Source: Himantopus leucocephalus (Eukaryota > Chordata > Aves > Charadriiformes > Recurvirostridae). From it: a stretch of 64,000 bases of DNA. The notes below the pieces were generated by a model. That model was not told the origin of the DNA, did no database searches, and saw only the letters and a program-made list of their open reading frames with translations. The position numbers and the translations under genes were made by a program. Shown piece after piece: positions 26,081 through 37,500 of this stretch. Numbering within the stretch: the stretch's first letter is position 1; the number at the start of each line of letters is the position of its first letter. The stretch covers positions 70,545,914 through 70,609,913 of the forward strand of contig RSEF01000002.1 of assembly GCA_003993805.1 (NCBI GenBank), in the 5' to 3' direction.

Positions 26081-29000
26081 TCAAGCCAAGTTAGAAGGTT
26101 CTGGATTTGAAACAATGACAACAATAATAAAAATCACAGAAACTGAATTGACTAAATCAATTTTCTTGTAAAAGTGTCACAATTACAGATGGTAACAATC
26201 TGGAAATAGCTGCAGAGAGAAAATAATTACAAAGGGATGAAAATGTATTAATGCTCAATCGTACTGCATGTGTGGGAAAGTATATTCTGATATATTCCGG
26301 CTGTCCTTAACTCATCATCCAACTGTACTAAGCGCCCACTTTTACAAACAAAAACATTGCCTCAGTTGTTGAAATCCTTTATTTAGTGATCTGTGTAGGC
26401 TGAAATGTTGAAAATGGTTTCTAAATTCCTGGCTTCTGAATCTGTCTTCAAAGTTGTCCTTGTCTATATTTGCGTACAGCTGCAGGCTTTAATCAAAGGT
26501 CATTAGATTTACCAATTTCTGTCAAACATCCTAACATCATTCCTTCCAAGGAAATACCTACTATTTTACAACTTGCAAATTCAAGGAAATGCCACTTAAT
26601 CCCAATTTTTTCCAAAATAAAGCATCACACCAAGGATGTGAGGCAGGAAGAGAAAAACCTTTAAGTGTTCTACAAAGTGGGTGTTAGTATGGCTTAAGAA
26701 GTTGGCAGCAGAGAAGACTTAGCCAAAAAAACAAACAAAGTCAGCAGACTTTAGGCACCCATGACACCCATGTCTGTTTTTAGGCACCCACAATCAAGCG
26801 GTGCTCCATGAACCACTGCTCGGCTGCTGCATGAGCTGAAAGTAGTACCTCACTGTGAAAACTCACCTAGGCTGCCTGTATCCTCTGCCTCACATGCTCA
26901 CAATTGCCCAGTAGAGTCTAGAAATTAAACCCCAAAGGTTTGAGAAGTCCAGTCCGGCAGGTGTGCTAAAATTCACCTATGCATCCACAGGATGAGGCAC
27001 CTTGCAGAGTGCAGCACCATAACTCAAAAGTGCATGCCCTTGCCAGGAAGCAGACAGCAGTGCTTCACGCAGGTATTTGTATAGGCAACCTCCAGGTAAT
27101 CCCATGTAATTCTCTTGGAAAAGATACTGTATCATATTCACTCTCTTGGGCTAGACCTGCAATCCCATTCACATTAAATGCAGCCTTGGAGGAAGTGTGA
27201 CAAATTAAGTATTTTGAGTCATTTATACATCACATGTGGCTGGTCTGATACATGCGTGCTCCTAAGCGCAATACCTTCTCTTTTATAATCCCATCAAGGT
27301 ACTAGACTCAAAGGAAGTCCCTGACGTTTAGGACATTTGAGAGCTGCCAGTACCAGTGGAAGAGGAGGAAAGAGGCAACATGTGTTGACGGGATGACGGG
27401 ATGCACCACTCGGCAACAATGAATAACTGCAGCTTCTCATGAGGTGACACAGCTACTTAGTGTCCCTTGCTGAGATGATGTCTTTCAACCTCCAACAAGC
27501 CCTGAACAAGGACAGACAAAGGTTTCCAGAAATGGAATCATACCAATGATAATATTACTGGGGCTATTTGATACTTGTTTCTACAAATGACTGCAAATTA
27601 ACCCCAACATAACACACAGAGTAATGGATGCACAAACATGCTACTGCCTGGACTGACAAAAGCAAACAGTACCCCTGTACAGATCAGTCTCTTTACATGT
27701 GAAAACAACACACACACACTTTATCATGTTTTTATTTTTCTGCTCAGACCATAAACTGATCTGCTTTAGACCGTGGCCCAATTAGACTAAATGCTTTATG
27801 GATCTAGCCAAAAGTAGCCCACTCCACTAAGCTCAGCCCTAAAGCTAGGAGCCACACGAGACCTGTTCCTCATCGTTCTCAGTGCTGTTTGCAATACCTG
27901 ACATCATCACAAACAGGAACAATAGAACAAGTTCTTAGTACAAGATCCGGGCTTGTGGAACACAAACAACAGAGCCCTTCAAGTTTCATGGTCAAAGAAA
28001 AGCAATTCCACCCTCAAGAAGCAGAATGATTTGAGTTTTGTGAAGAGATACATTAAGGCATGAAGTTTTGAGCACACTCACAATGCACTGGCATGGTTTC
28101 CAGCTGTCCAGGCATTACGGGACTAAGACAGATGTTTGCACATGAAGGTCAGCTTTCTTTCCAAGCAACGTACATTCAGAAGACCTGCTGAACACTGGAT
28201 GTCTTTATGGCACTGCCAAGCAGTCGTAATGAATGAAGCACTTCTCAATCCCAGCTAAGATCAAAACATTATTGGTGAAGAAAAAGAAAGGTCCTTCTGT
28301 ATTAAATAAACCAAAGCTTCTGCACTGCCAAACAGTCTTTTAGGGAGTTCAAGTGGAGACTGAGAGGGACATGGTAGAGAATACAATACTCCCTCTTCTG
28401 CAGAAGCAAAAGAAGAGTACTTTCCTCTTTTCTGGGCCTGAGAAAGCGGTGTTACCCTCAGCTCCCACATTGTCTCAGCTGGTGTTATAAAAGGTTCCAT
28501 CTGCTTCAGCCACAGACTCAGTTATCTTCCGATGCTTACTCTATGCAGGCACTCACACTATTACTGAAGATTAGTGTTTATTACTGAAAGTCTATTGAAA
28601 GGCAAAAAGCAATGAGTGTTTTATTCTCAAAAGAATCCCAACGGATACATGTCCCCACCCTCACCGTTATTTAAGTTTTTCCTCTGTATTATTTTGAGAA
28701 GACGAGACCATCCAGATAGACTCTTACCCTGGTAGTCTGACTGAACTGAGAGCTGGCTTTCTGAATGTCAGCAAAATGGGTTACAAGCAGAATATTATTT
28801 GCAACTATGCAACAGCACCAGTAGCATGATGTTTGTTAATTTTCTCTGGGGTTTATTATCAGGTGTATGGACTGCTGTGCAGAATATTCAAGACTTTGGT
28901 TACGTTCAGTTTATTCATAAATGGGTTTGTTTTGCTTCCATTAACCAAAACAATTTTATTGTCAGAGGGAAGCTTGGGCTTGGTACTTCGGCTGAACTGT

Positions 29001-30278
29001 GCGTAGGTTAATGGATCTGCCCCCAAAAGCTAAATAGCTTTAGCCACTTCAAACACAAACTGTGAAGAGTTCTTATATCTCAAACTGTAGCTGCAAAAGG
29101 CTCCTTAGAATCGCTTGCCTAAACTATGAAGCATCTTAGCTATGTAAACACTACTTCTTCAGAAGATTAACACATGGATAACAAGCTCAGGTCATGATGA
29201 GCTCATAAAGGCAGGGTTGTTTTCTTTTTTTTTTTTTAAAAAAAAAGCACACCAGAACATCGGTTTCAGAAAAACTGTAGCTTAGGTTCCTGCTGCTATT
29301 TCCCAACTGGCACTGGCTTCTCAGAACAGTTATCCATCATAACTCTCTTGATATGGTTTTACTTTGTTGCTCAAACTGAAATAAATAGAAATATATAAAG
29401 AAATAAATGAAAACAAAAATATTTTTTAAACTTCAGTCTTTTGTTACTAATAAAAAGGACTTTAAAAAAATGTATCACTAATCTAGCTCACAGTTTCCTG
29501 AGGCATTTAATTATTAACATTAAATGAGCATTAAGTTTACCCTTTCTTTAAGGAAAACTTAGACTAGACTTTTATGCAAGGCCTTGAAAAAATTATGAAG
29601 CATACTCTTGATGTCAACAGCAATAACCATGCCAGGGTTCTGCAGGCAAAATCCTTTAGTCTCTCAAGCAGTTGCATTGAGTAAGTCCCTTTCAAGTAAC
29701 TTTCATCTGCAAAGTTCCACCTGAAACATTACTCGTTTGCAGGTTTAAAAAAAAAAAAAAAAAGTGAAACTTTCTGGTTATTTTTTCCATATACTCTTCT
29801 TCATTCACCAAGTTCCCAAAAGATATTGGAAATATGGAAGAAAGGGGTTTTGAACTTAAAAGTATTTAGTGAAAACTACATAACAATGCATAAGATCCCA
29901 CTCTCTCGGTTAAGCAGCACGATGGATGTCTAAAGCTACAGAACAACAAGATCACTTCCTTTTAAAATCCCAGTGGTACCAAACCGGCGAAGCAAGTTCA
30001 GCACCTATGGAAAAATGTACAGTGAAACCAAGTCTAAAGGAAAAAAAAAAAAAGCCCTCTTACATGCACAGACTAATAAAGCAGGCTTTCCCCGGTGCCA
30101 GCTGTTCGGAATGAATGCTTGCATTCCCCAGAAGCTGCCTCTCTAGCACAAGACCTACTGACCAGTAGAAACACCCACCCTATTTTAGACCCTACTTGTG
30201 TTATCCTGTTTCCTTAAACCCTAATTGACACGAACACACTAGCTGTTAAGTCAGGCCAACCTGCATTCTGCTGAGCAT
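26081..30278. other. Non-coding DNA; 26,160-26,560 may be conserved regulatory sequence
   Basis: No gene recognised. The first 480 bp lack long homopolymers and repeats and contain clustered motif-like words (CAGATGG E-box, ATAATTAC homeodomain core, CTTTAATCAAAGGTCA combining a TCF/LEF-like and a nuclear-receptor half-site-like word). At 26,750-26,790 TTTAGGCACCCA occurs twice at a period of 29. T-run followed directly by an A-run at about 29,225-29,246, and poly-A at about 29,746-29,763. Confidence 0.4.
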
Positions 30279-30303
30279 CTCTTTCACCGTTTAGGTGAAA
30301 GAG
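30279..30303. repeat. Perfect 10-bp inverted repeat with 5-nt loop
   Basis: CTCTTTCACC (30,279-30,288), loop GTTTA, GGTGAAAGAG (30,294-30,303). A T-G wobble and an A-T pair extend the stem. In either strand's RNA it would fold into a small stable hairpin. Function unknown. Confidence 0.9.
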
Positions 30304-30377
30304 GTTGCTATTTTTTCTAAATAATCAGAACACAAAGAACAGAACTCCACAGAACAAAGCTCAAATATGATGTTGCT

Positions 30378-30420
30378 GCATATACATACTGTATATAAAT
30401 AATACTGTATGTGTATATGC
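30378..30420. repeat. Imperfect inverted repeat, AT/GT-rich
   Basis: GCATATACATAC at 30,378-30,389 pairs with GTATGTGTATATGC at 30,407-30,420 with a 2-base bulge. The composition suggests a decayed AT/GT microsatellite rather than a selected structure. Confidence 0.7.
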
Positions 30421-30811
30421 TGTATGTAAAGGAAGATTGTCGGTAGTTAGCTTTTGTCCTTTCTTCTTCAGAGCAAGCAGAGAGCTCTCATGATATCTAA
30501 CCTTTCTTGCTTGTGCATAAAAGAGTGGTGAGGTGGCCTGTTCAGAAGATCCTTTTTCTTACAGTAAACCATTTCCGCAGGCCAACTATTGACAAAAGGT
30601 TTGTACCAGACATAGTCATGCTTTTACTACACCCAAAGAGTGGAAGGTGGCATAGGACCAAGCAATAAACCAACACTTTCAAACATGGAGTAAGGTAAGA
30701 GTGTGAGATGCAACCTCCCAGCAGTAACTGCTTTTAAAAAGAGATACATTTGAAAAAGAAGACAATCTTAAAACATTTGCATGTTTACAAAACAAAAAAA
30801 AAAAAAAAAAA

Positions 30812-30833
30812 NNNNNNNNNNNNNNNNNNNNNN
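30812..30833. other. Assembly gap, 22 N, inside a poly-A region
   Basis: The left flank is CATGTTTACAAAAC followed by a long A-run, and the right flank again begins CATGTTTA followed by an A-run. The repeated CATGTTTA suggests that the two contig ends cover the same bases and the true locus is shorter. Confidence 1.
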
Positions 30834-33800
30834 CATGTTTAAAAAAAAAAAAAAAAAAAAAAAAACACAAAAAAAACCCCTCTGTTTGCTGAGTGGACAA
30901 AGTCAATTTAACCAGCAAGATCTAGGCACAATTCCTTGTCCATAAACAATGTATGTAACATACCTCTAACAGCCATTAGAATATCTGTTGACATTGTAAC
31001 CTCTGGATTTCAGCTGCTGAAAAGTTAACTTTTACTGTCATGCAAGAAGTCATACTCATACCAACAAGTGCTCGCTACTGAATTATCTTCTGTTTGAGAA
31101 GGAAAGTTCAGCTTGAACTTTCATCATCCTCAGAACCCTTTATTCTTCCTAAGGATTACTGTCAAGCAATGTTTGTGCTCAAAAAAAAAAAAAAAACCAA
31201 CCAAACTTTCCCCTGCTCATAGTTCCTTAATTACTTACATATTACCTTAAGATAATCTTAAAACATTAGTAATCTTCTTTAAAGCAAAACCCTTTGGGTA
31301 TAGGAACAGAGAGAGATTCAGAGCAAGTTTGTCTTCCCAGTCTTTTGTACCTGTCTTGCTAAGTACAGTATGTCAACCAAGCCCACATCCTGGATTTAAA
31401 TTTATAATGCTCAGCTCACCAGAGGGATTTACCTTTGCAGGCAGGGAAGAGGCCTGTTCAGATGCATCTTAATGCCTGAATCATTTTCAGAAAAACCGAT
31501 CATGCAAATTAAGATGAATAGCATTAAGAAATATATCTTCAAGTTCTGAGTTGTAGCAGGAAAAGGTTGGTTCGGTGCGCTTCCCTTTATCCATAGTTGA
31601 GCCATACCAGATAGTGTGGGCTTGTCAGCACTGGCCACTCAACACAATGACAGGGCAGCCCCTGCTATTGACAGGAGGAAAAACTCTAGTCTCTTCCTCT
31701 CTCCTTCCACTTTCCTTCCCCTTATCCATCCTCTCTCCTTTAAAACACCCTAAGAAAAGTTAGGATTTGTTGGATTTGGATTATACCCACAGTCTTACAC
31801 TTTAATCTTCTGGACGCTAAACACCACTCACAGGAAAATGTGTAATGTCCTCAAGAAGCTGTTTACCAAGCACAGCCTCATTGAACCAACATAATTAATG
31901 AATATTAATCCAGACAATAACTCAGCAGACAGACAGGAATGCAGCGTCAGCACCCAGCAAGATGAAAATTGGATGCCATTGTGTGTGCAAAGAAGGCAAA
32001 CACTTTCATATTAAAGGAATTTAAGGAAATGAAAACAGGAAAGGCTGGGGAGATCAGTGGGAGGTAGATTTGCACACCGTCAGCTTTCTACTTCTGGACC
32101 AAGTTTTTACCTTTTTGGTTATAAAATGAAAAACTATGAGAACCTCATTGGTGTCCTTGTAAGTCCTAAAAGGTAGTAAAATGCAGCTTTTCAGATTTCT
32201 TGGTCGGGCAGCAAGAAGCAATTAAACTCCATGTTGCCCAAATTAGAAGTAGGTAACTGTATAATTTCAATTACAGCACTAAAAGGAAGACTGGGAGAAC
32301 AATCCATCTTCTTATGTCTCTGTGCTGGCTGTGCCAAATCACAAGAGGAAACTACAAACTGGGTTGTCTGCCATACAGCCTCTCCAGTTCTTGCAATCTT
32401 ATCCCTGGTCTCAGGGTATCCAATGCTTATTTAAAAGCTTAGCTCTTTGGATCTACTGCTTAAATGTGGCACTTGGTTTTATTTGAAGAGTTGCAGATGA
32501 CTCTTCTCTGGGAAGGGAAGAAGCAGCCCACTGCAAATACACACCGGGTCATGGAAACGTACTACCAAGGTCCGGACGTATCTCTCTGCTCTATATTGAA
32601 TCGTACTGAGCAGATTAAAGCCAATTCAGGGTTTTTTTGCATTATACTGCTTTTCCAGAAGAAAAATAAATTATATTTTTCATAAAAGTTCTTTGCTTTT
32701 TTAGCTAAAATGGCTTTATTTAGTGTGCAATTATTCTGGAAAGTCATCTATATTGCGCTTTCACATAGGGAGCTATATAGCTCTTTTTTGAGGACAAACA
32801 TATGAGACTTCATGGGAAAACAAGAGCTAAAAATATAAATGTATTTTAAATACAATGTTAATTTTTCCAGAGCTATGCAGACATAAAAACATTAATTTGC
32901 TGAATAGAAGGTTATGGGATCTGTTGACATATTTTTACTACTAATTCTCGGCAGTACAAAAGTTGCTTGAGAAGCAAAACTAATGAAGTCTGCTTGGTTT
33001 CCTATCAATTGGGTTTCCAACTCACTTCTCTGTATCTAATACTGTTCATGCTCGAGGCACAGATTTTCCTCCACATTCAGGACATTCATAACATCACTAT
33101 CCTCTGCTGGTCTCCGCTGTCCAGTGATATATTTATGTTGCTGCCTTTATGTCAACGTGGGCATCAACAATATATTCTCCTCTACTCACTTTCATGAGTC
33201 ATGCAGTTTTGTAAGCTCTGTAGGAACTAATTACACTTTGAACTTCTGTAAAATTTGGTTAAAACCCATGAAAGCACTGAGAAGTTAAGAGCAAAAGGAG
33301 ACGTGTGCACACATGCACAAAGCATGATCTTTTAAGCCAAGTTTCCTCAGGAAATCAAGCTAAAAAAAGGAGTATGGCGGTAGTTTTTTCAAAGCTAGTT
33401 CAAATAAGGAGATACATTGTATATCCTGTTCAGCATGCCTTTTTTAAACTATTGGAATGCGGTTGCATTCATAAACAGCTATAAATACTTCCCATAGAAA
33501 CAGCATATAGTTTCTGTTTCTCCCCGCTCCCAGCCAAACTTCATCTCTCCAAATGCAAGACAAGAGCCTATTTTGGAAACTGAACTTCATCAATGTGTGT
33601 ACTCCTGCAGCGTGGAAAAGGACAAGCTTTTTGAGAAACAAAAGCAACATAAAGGACCCTCTATCATTAGATGTACAGTTTGCCTTCACAGCTAAAAACA
33701 GCAGTAATAATAACCATGCAGAGATCAGGATGCAGAAGCTATCCCTCAGATAAAAACCTGGCAAAAAGGTGCTTTTATTGTCACCCTAAAACGAAGAAAA

Positions 33801-34141
33801 TTCAACATCTCACACCTGCCTGAAGCTGTTGCTTGTAAATTTACCTCACAGTAAAACGAGAGCAGCTTGCTTTCATAGTGCTTTTATCTTGGAAAAGTTG
33901 ATCCATGCCTTTGCCGCACCAAAAATAATACATATTTCTATAATGGCAGGGAATGCTTCAGGAAACAGGGCATGACAAGCCAAGTACAGATTCATAAGGG
34001 TGCACAATCCACATTTTCAAGAGATGATTGATTTGAGCGGAGTTTTGTCTCTACGCTGGAAGCTCGCGATTGCAAAGCGAGAGGCAGGCCTGGCAACACG
34101 ACTCCACGCTTCCTGTTCAAGCGGCAACAGTAATCCAGAAT
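30834..34141. other. Non-coding DNA, no gene recognised
   Basis: AT-rich unique sequence. A perfect 14-bp palindrome GAGCTATATAGCTC lies at 32,770-32,783. The 106-codon minus-strand frame at 33,764-33,444 is hydrophobic at its start but is otherwise featureless. CpG frequency rises from about 34,030 toward the candidate exon. Confidence 0.45.
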
Positions 34142-34471
34142 CTACTTCAGCGGCACAACTTGTGAGGGTAAGGCCAGCAAGATAGACCAACGGCTTTCAG
34201 TTTTATGTTCACACAGAAGCTCATCATCACCTGATGATGCCAAGTACTTAGCACTTTTCCAGTACTCCCTGATCTCCAACTCCAAGTTTGCAAGGCTGAC
34301 ATTTAATTTATTAACTTTAGCCACATAGTCTTCAGCGTAAAAATCGTGTTCGAGGGAGGGACAACCAAACTGTATACATGGCTCCTGCAAGCACTTAGAC
34401 GTGTCTGCAAGACCGCAGGCTAGTACTATCACTGTAAGCAAAATAACGCACAGGCAACGCTTTCCCAACAC
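34142..34471 (-). CDS. Candidate exon: hydrophobic leader plus Cys/helical segment, unidentified
   Basis: Minus-strand open frame of about 110 codons. It opens with a basic-hydrophobic leader (LGKRCLCVILLTVIVLACGL) that fits a signal peptide or a type II membrane anchor. Next comes a Cys-containing stretch (CLQEPCIQFGC), then a segment with an NVS sequon and heptad-like leucines (VAKVNKLNVSLANLELEIRE). The first codon is GTG. The nearest upstream ATG (34,499-34,497) is in another frame, offset by one base, with a GGG run between, so a one-base assembly error, a non-ATG start or a decayed gene are all possible. A good acceptor (GGGTTTCTTGCAG) ends near 34,510, and CAG/GTGATG at about 34,234 is a possible phase-1 donor, which would end the coding part at LASS. 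About 18 CpGs in 480 bp give it a CpG ratio well above the surrounding DNA. I could not match it to a family. Confidence 0.25.
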   Translation of the reverse strand: MLGKRCLCVILLTVIVLACGLADTSKCLQEPCIQFGCPSLEHDFYAEDYVAKVNKLNVSLANLELEIREYWKSAKYLASSGDDELLCEHKTESRWSILLALPSQVVPLK

Positions 34472-34529
34472 CCTTATGCCAGGGAGCGAGAGCAGCCATA
34501 GCTAACTGCAAGAAACCCAGGTTAAAGAA

Positions 34530-37500
34530 CAAGTGGCACAACCCTGCTCACAAACCCCCTGACTTCCTGCACTCCCGCAACTGGCAAGAGAAGTGGAAAA
34601 CCCCTTTGAAAACTGAAAAGAGTACAGATCTTCCCACAAGCTTTAATTCCTATGACTAACAAGACTTTGTCAGAGCTTCGAAGAGGTCACTCTTCCATAC
34701 AGCAGAAAATTTGGGTTTAAGGCGATCTGTGCTGGATCAAACCCATCAGCAAAGTGCTGAGCTATGGCAAACTCACTTCCACACAAATGTGGTGAAAAAA
34801 GAAAAAAAAATTTGAAGGGGTATCTCATTTATACTTTATGCTGGGTTAGGTATTGTCTGTCCTCCTGCTGCTGGCACAAACCCAGCATAAATTCCACACT
34901 GTTCTGCTTAATTTGATACTTGATCCAGATCATATTTGTGCTGCTTGGTGACTTGGTATTAATGAATGAGAATCAGATTTAGGAAGAGTCTTTCATCCTA
35001 AGGTCAATCAGGGTAATTATGATCAGTTAGCTTTTTATTCCTGCATTACAGAGATCATTTCTGCTAAAACAATGAAGGCCCACAAAATTTAAAAACGCTT
35101 ATCAGACACAGTTCAGCCCTCTCCCAGTTCTCTCCTAGTAATCTTCAGAGATTATTGTATTTCACAAATTACAAAAAACATAGCATCCGAACCATGAGTT
35201 TTGTAAGAGACTTTTTCCTCTACTGTTTAGTTCCTGTTTTCACCTAATGGGGATACCCATCCAAACATGAGTGAGAGAAAATAATAGCTCTATAAAAATA
35301 ATGACTGTAACTAAGTTCAGAGTGCTTATTCATTAATATGCCACTGATAACTTGCAGCAGTGCTAGTGGAGTAGGCTTATGCTGATTTTCCTCTAACAAG
35401 GTCTTCTGTCACTGCTACCCTCTCCCCTGGGAGTTGCGCGCATGTGCTTAGACTGGCAGGTTACTCTTCCCCAGTCAGGGTCATTCCCAGAAATCCCTGC
35501 ATCCCAAATGAAGGGTAACTTATTCCAGCTCACTGCCTGCTGTCCAGATCTATCCTTGGCCCAGCCCCATACTGAGTGCTGCCTTCCCCTGCAAGGCTTT
35601 GTTCCAGCAACAAAACCCAGACTTGCAGAACCACAAGACAACAGGAATTATCCTTTTGAGACCCGCATTAGGGCAGGAGATTCATTTATGCATACACATC
35701 TATTCCTATGCAAGAGTTCAAAACAAGTGGTTTAATCAAAACAGTTCAATCTAACAAAAAGACTTAGAAATGAGCCATTTATTCTATAGGTTAGCAGAAA
35801 ACACCACCACTAGGTCTAAAGTCCTCACCTGGGCAACATTGGCACTAACTTCTACTTTATAGGCTTGATCTCTCATTAATACATAAAATCCATATAAATG
35901 GTGATGCATATATGACTGAACTGTATTTTTATGGTCTTAGATCTCAGCTTGTAAGGTGGACTTGGATATAAGTTATTAATTCAGTGATCTGCATGAGCTA
36001 GCAATCAACCATAACCTTTTCACTATAGCAACTTATATGATTTATGTAACAAAGAGTAGTACATCAGGTCTGATGGTTTTATGATTGTATCTTGAGCTAT
36101 TCATCAAAACAGTTTCTCAAAGATTTAGACTTGGTCTATTTTTGTTTAGAGTTGATTTCAGATGTGGTAAGTCAGAAATAAGTAACATTTACAGCTTGTC
36201 TTCATGGCAGATAAATAATTGAAATATTCATTTATTATGTGCTATCTCCACCTCTGTAAAGAGGAATTTTAAAAGTAGCTTACACCAAAGCCAAGAGAGC
36301 TGAACAAGACATAGATGCATACACTGCACTTACTAAACCAATGAGACATAATGACCACAAACTAAACCAACTTACGCACCTGTCTCCAAGATGGCTACAG
36401 AACTTATTTGTTACTGTAAAACCCTGCCATTGGAGATCAAATTTTTAAGATGAGATGTTCAATTAGTAATTTGATATCCAATAAGTACAACATGTGGTGA
36501 GGTTATTTATTTAACTGAGCAGAGCTATCACTGTTGCATTTCTATGAAATAAACCCCCACAAACAAACAACACACACACCCCCAAACCAAAAGAACCCCC
36601 ACCAACTTATTCCAATTATCTGTTTTCTTCCAAACAGTTTTGGTTAATTATGGCAATGTTCTCAACTACTATATAACACTGCCACCAAACAGGCAGGTGT
36701 TCCAGCACAGAACAGGCCGAGTTTTCACGCACCATGCTCTAGTGGAGGTATCTAAGGATTACAGTACGAACTTCACTCATGCCCCCACCACTTCAACACA
36801 GTTTGAGGAACAGGACTGCTTTTTGACAAGCAGTGCCACCATCAAATGTGAGAATGAAGCAATAAAGTGAACTGCAAAGCACCCAGGGCAATCCATCAAG
36901 ATCTCTTGATCCTATACTTGCTGAAGAAAGATGCATCAGAACAGTAAGAAAGAGTTGAATTGCTGGACCTACAGTGAACTTCTCAGCCTTCCTGTGGATC
37001 CCAGGACAGCAGCACTCGTGGTCTCTACCCCACAATGTCTGGCAGTGACAGAAGTTGGCAGGAAGTCTTGGGACTGCTTTGCTCCTTGGGACCAGACTAC
37101 TTGCCAAAGGGAAGGGCTACAACCACCAGGAGGCCATGCAGACGTACTGAAAAGCAAGTAAATCTATTTGAGGAAGACTACATAGGTGCTGGTTTACCTA
37201 GGTGCTTATTATTTCTCTTTAACTCCTGTTTTCAGTTTCACTGCCTGTATTGTGGTAAAAATGCCATAATATAAAAAGACACTGCACACAAGAGAATTGC
37301 CCTCAGGTGGCTGTTTTATTTCAGAATAAATATACTTAAAGCACACACTGGACTGCAGTCCTGTAAGTCAGCAGCAGCCAAACTTCTACTGAAGGCTAAT
37401 GCATTACACACAAACTCATTAAACCATTACATAAACCTGTCAGAGATTTCCAGCCATTACTTACCACTGAACAAAGGTAAGTAATGCCTTTTATTCATCC

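Noticed and set aside
19010..31510. Shared word CATTTTCAGA with similar flanks at about 19,030 and 31,485
   Set aside because: Similarity is limited to about 20 bases and does not extend, so coincidence.
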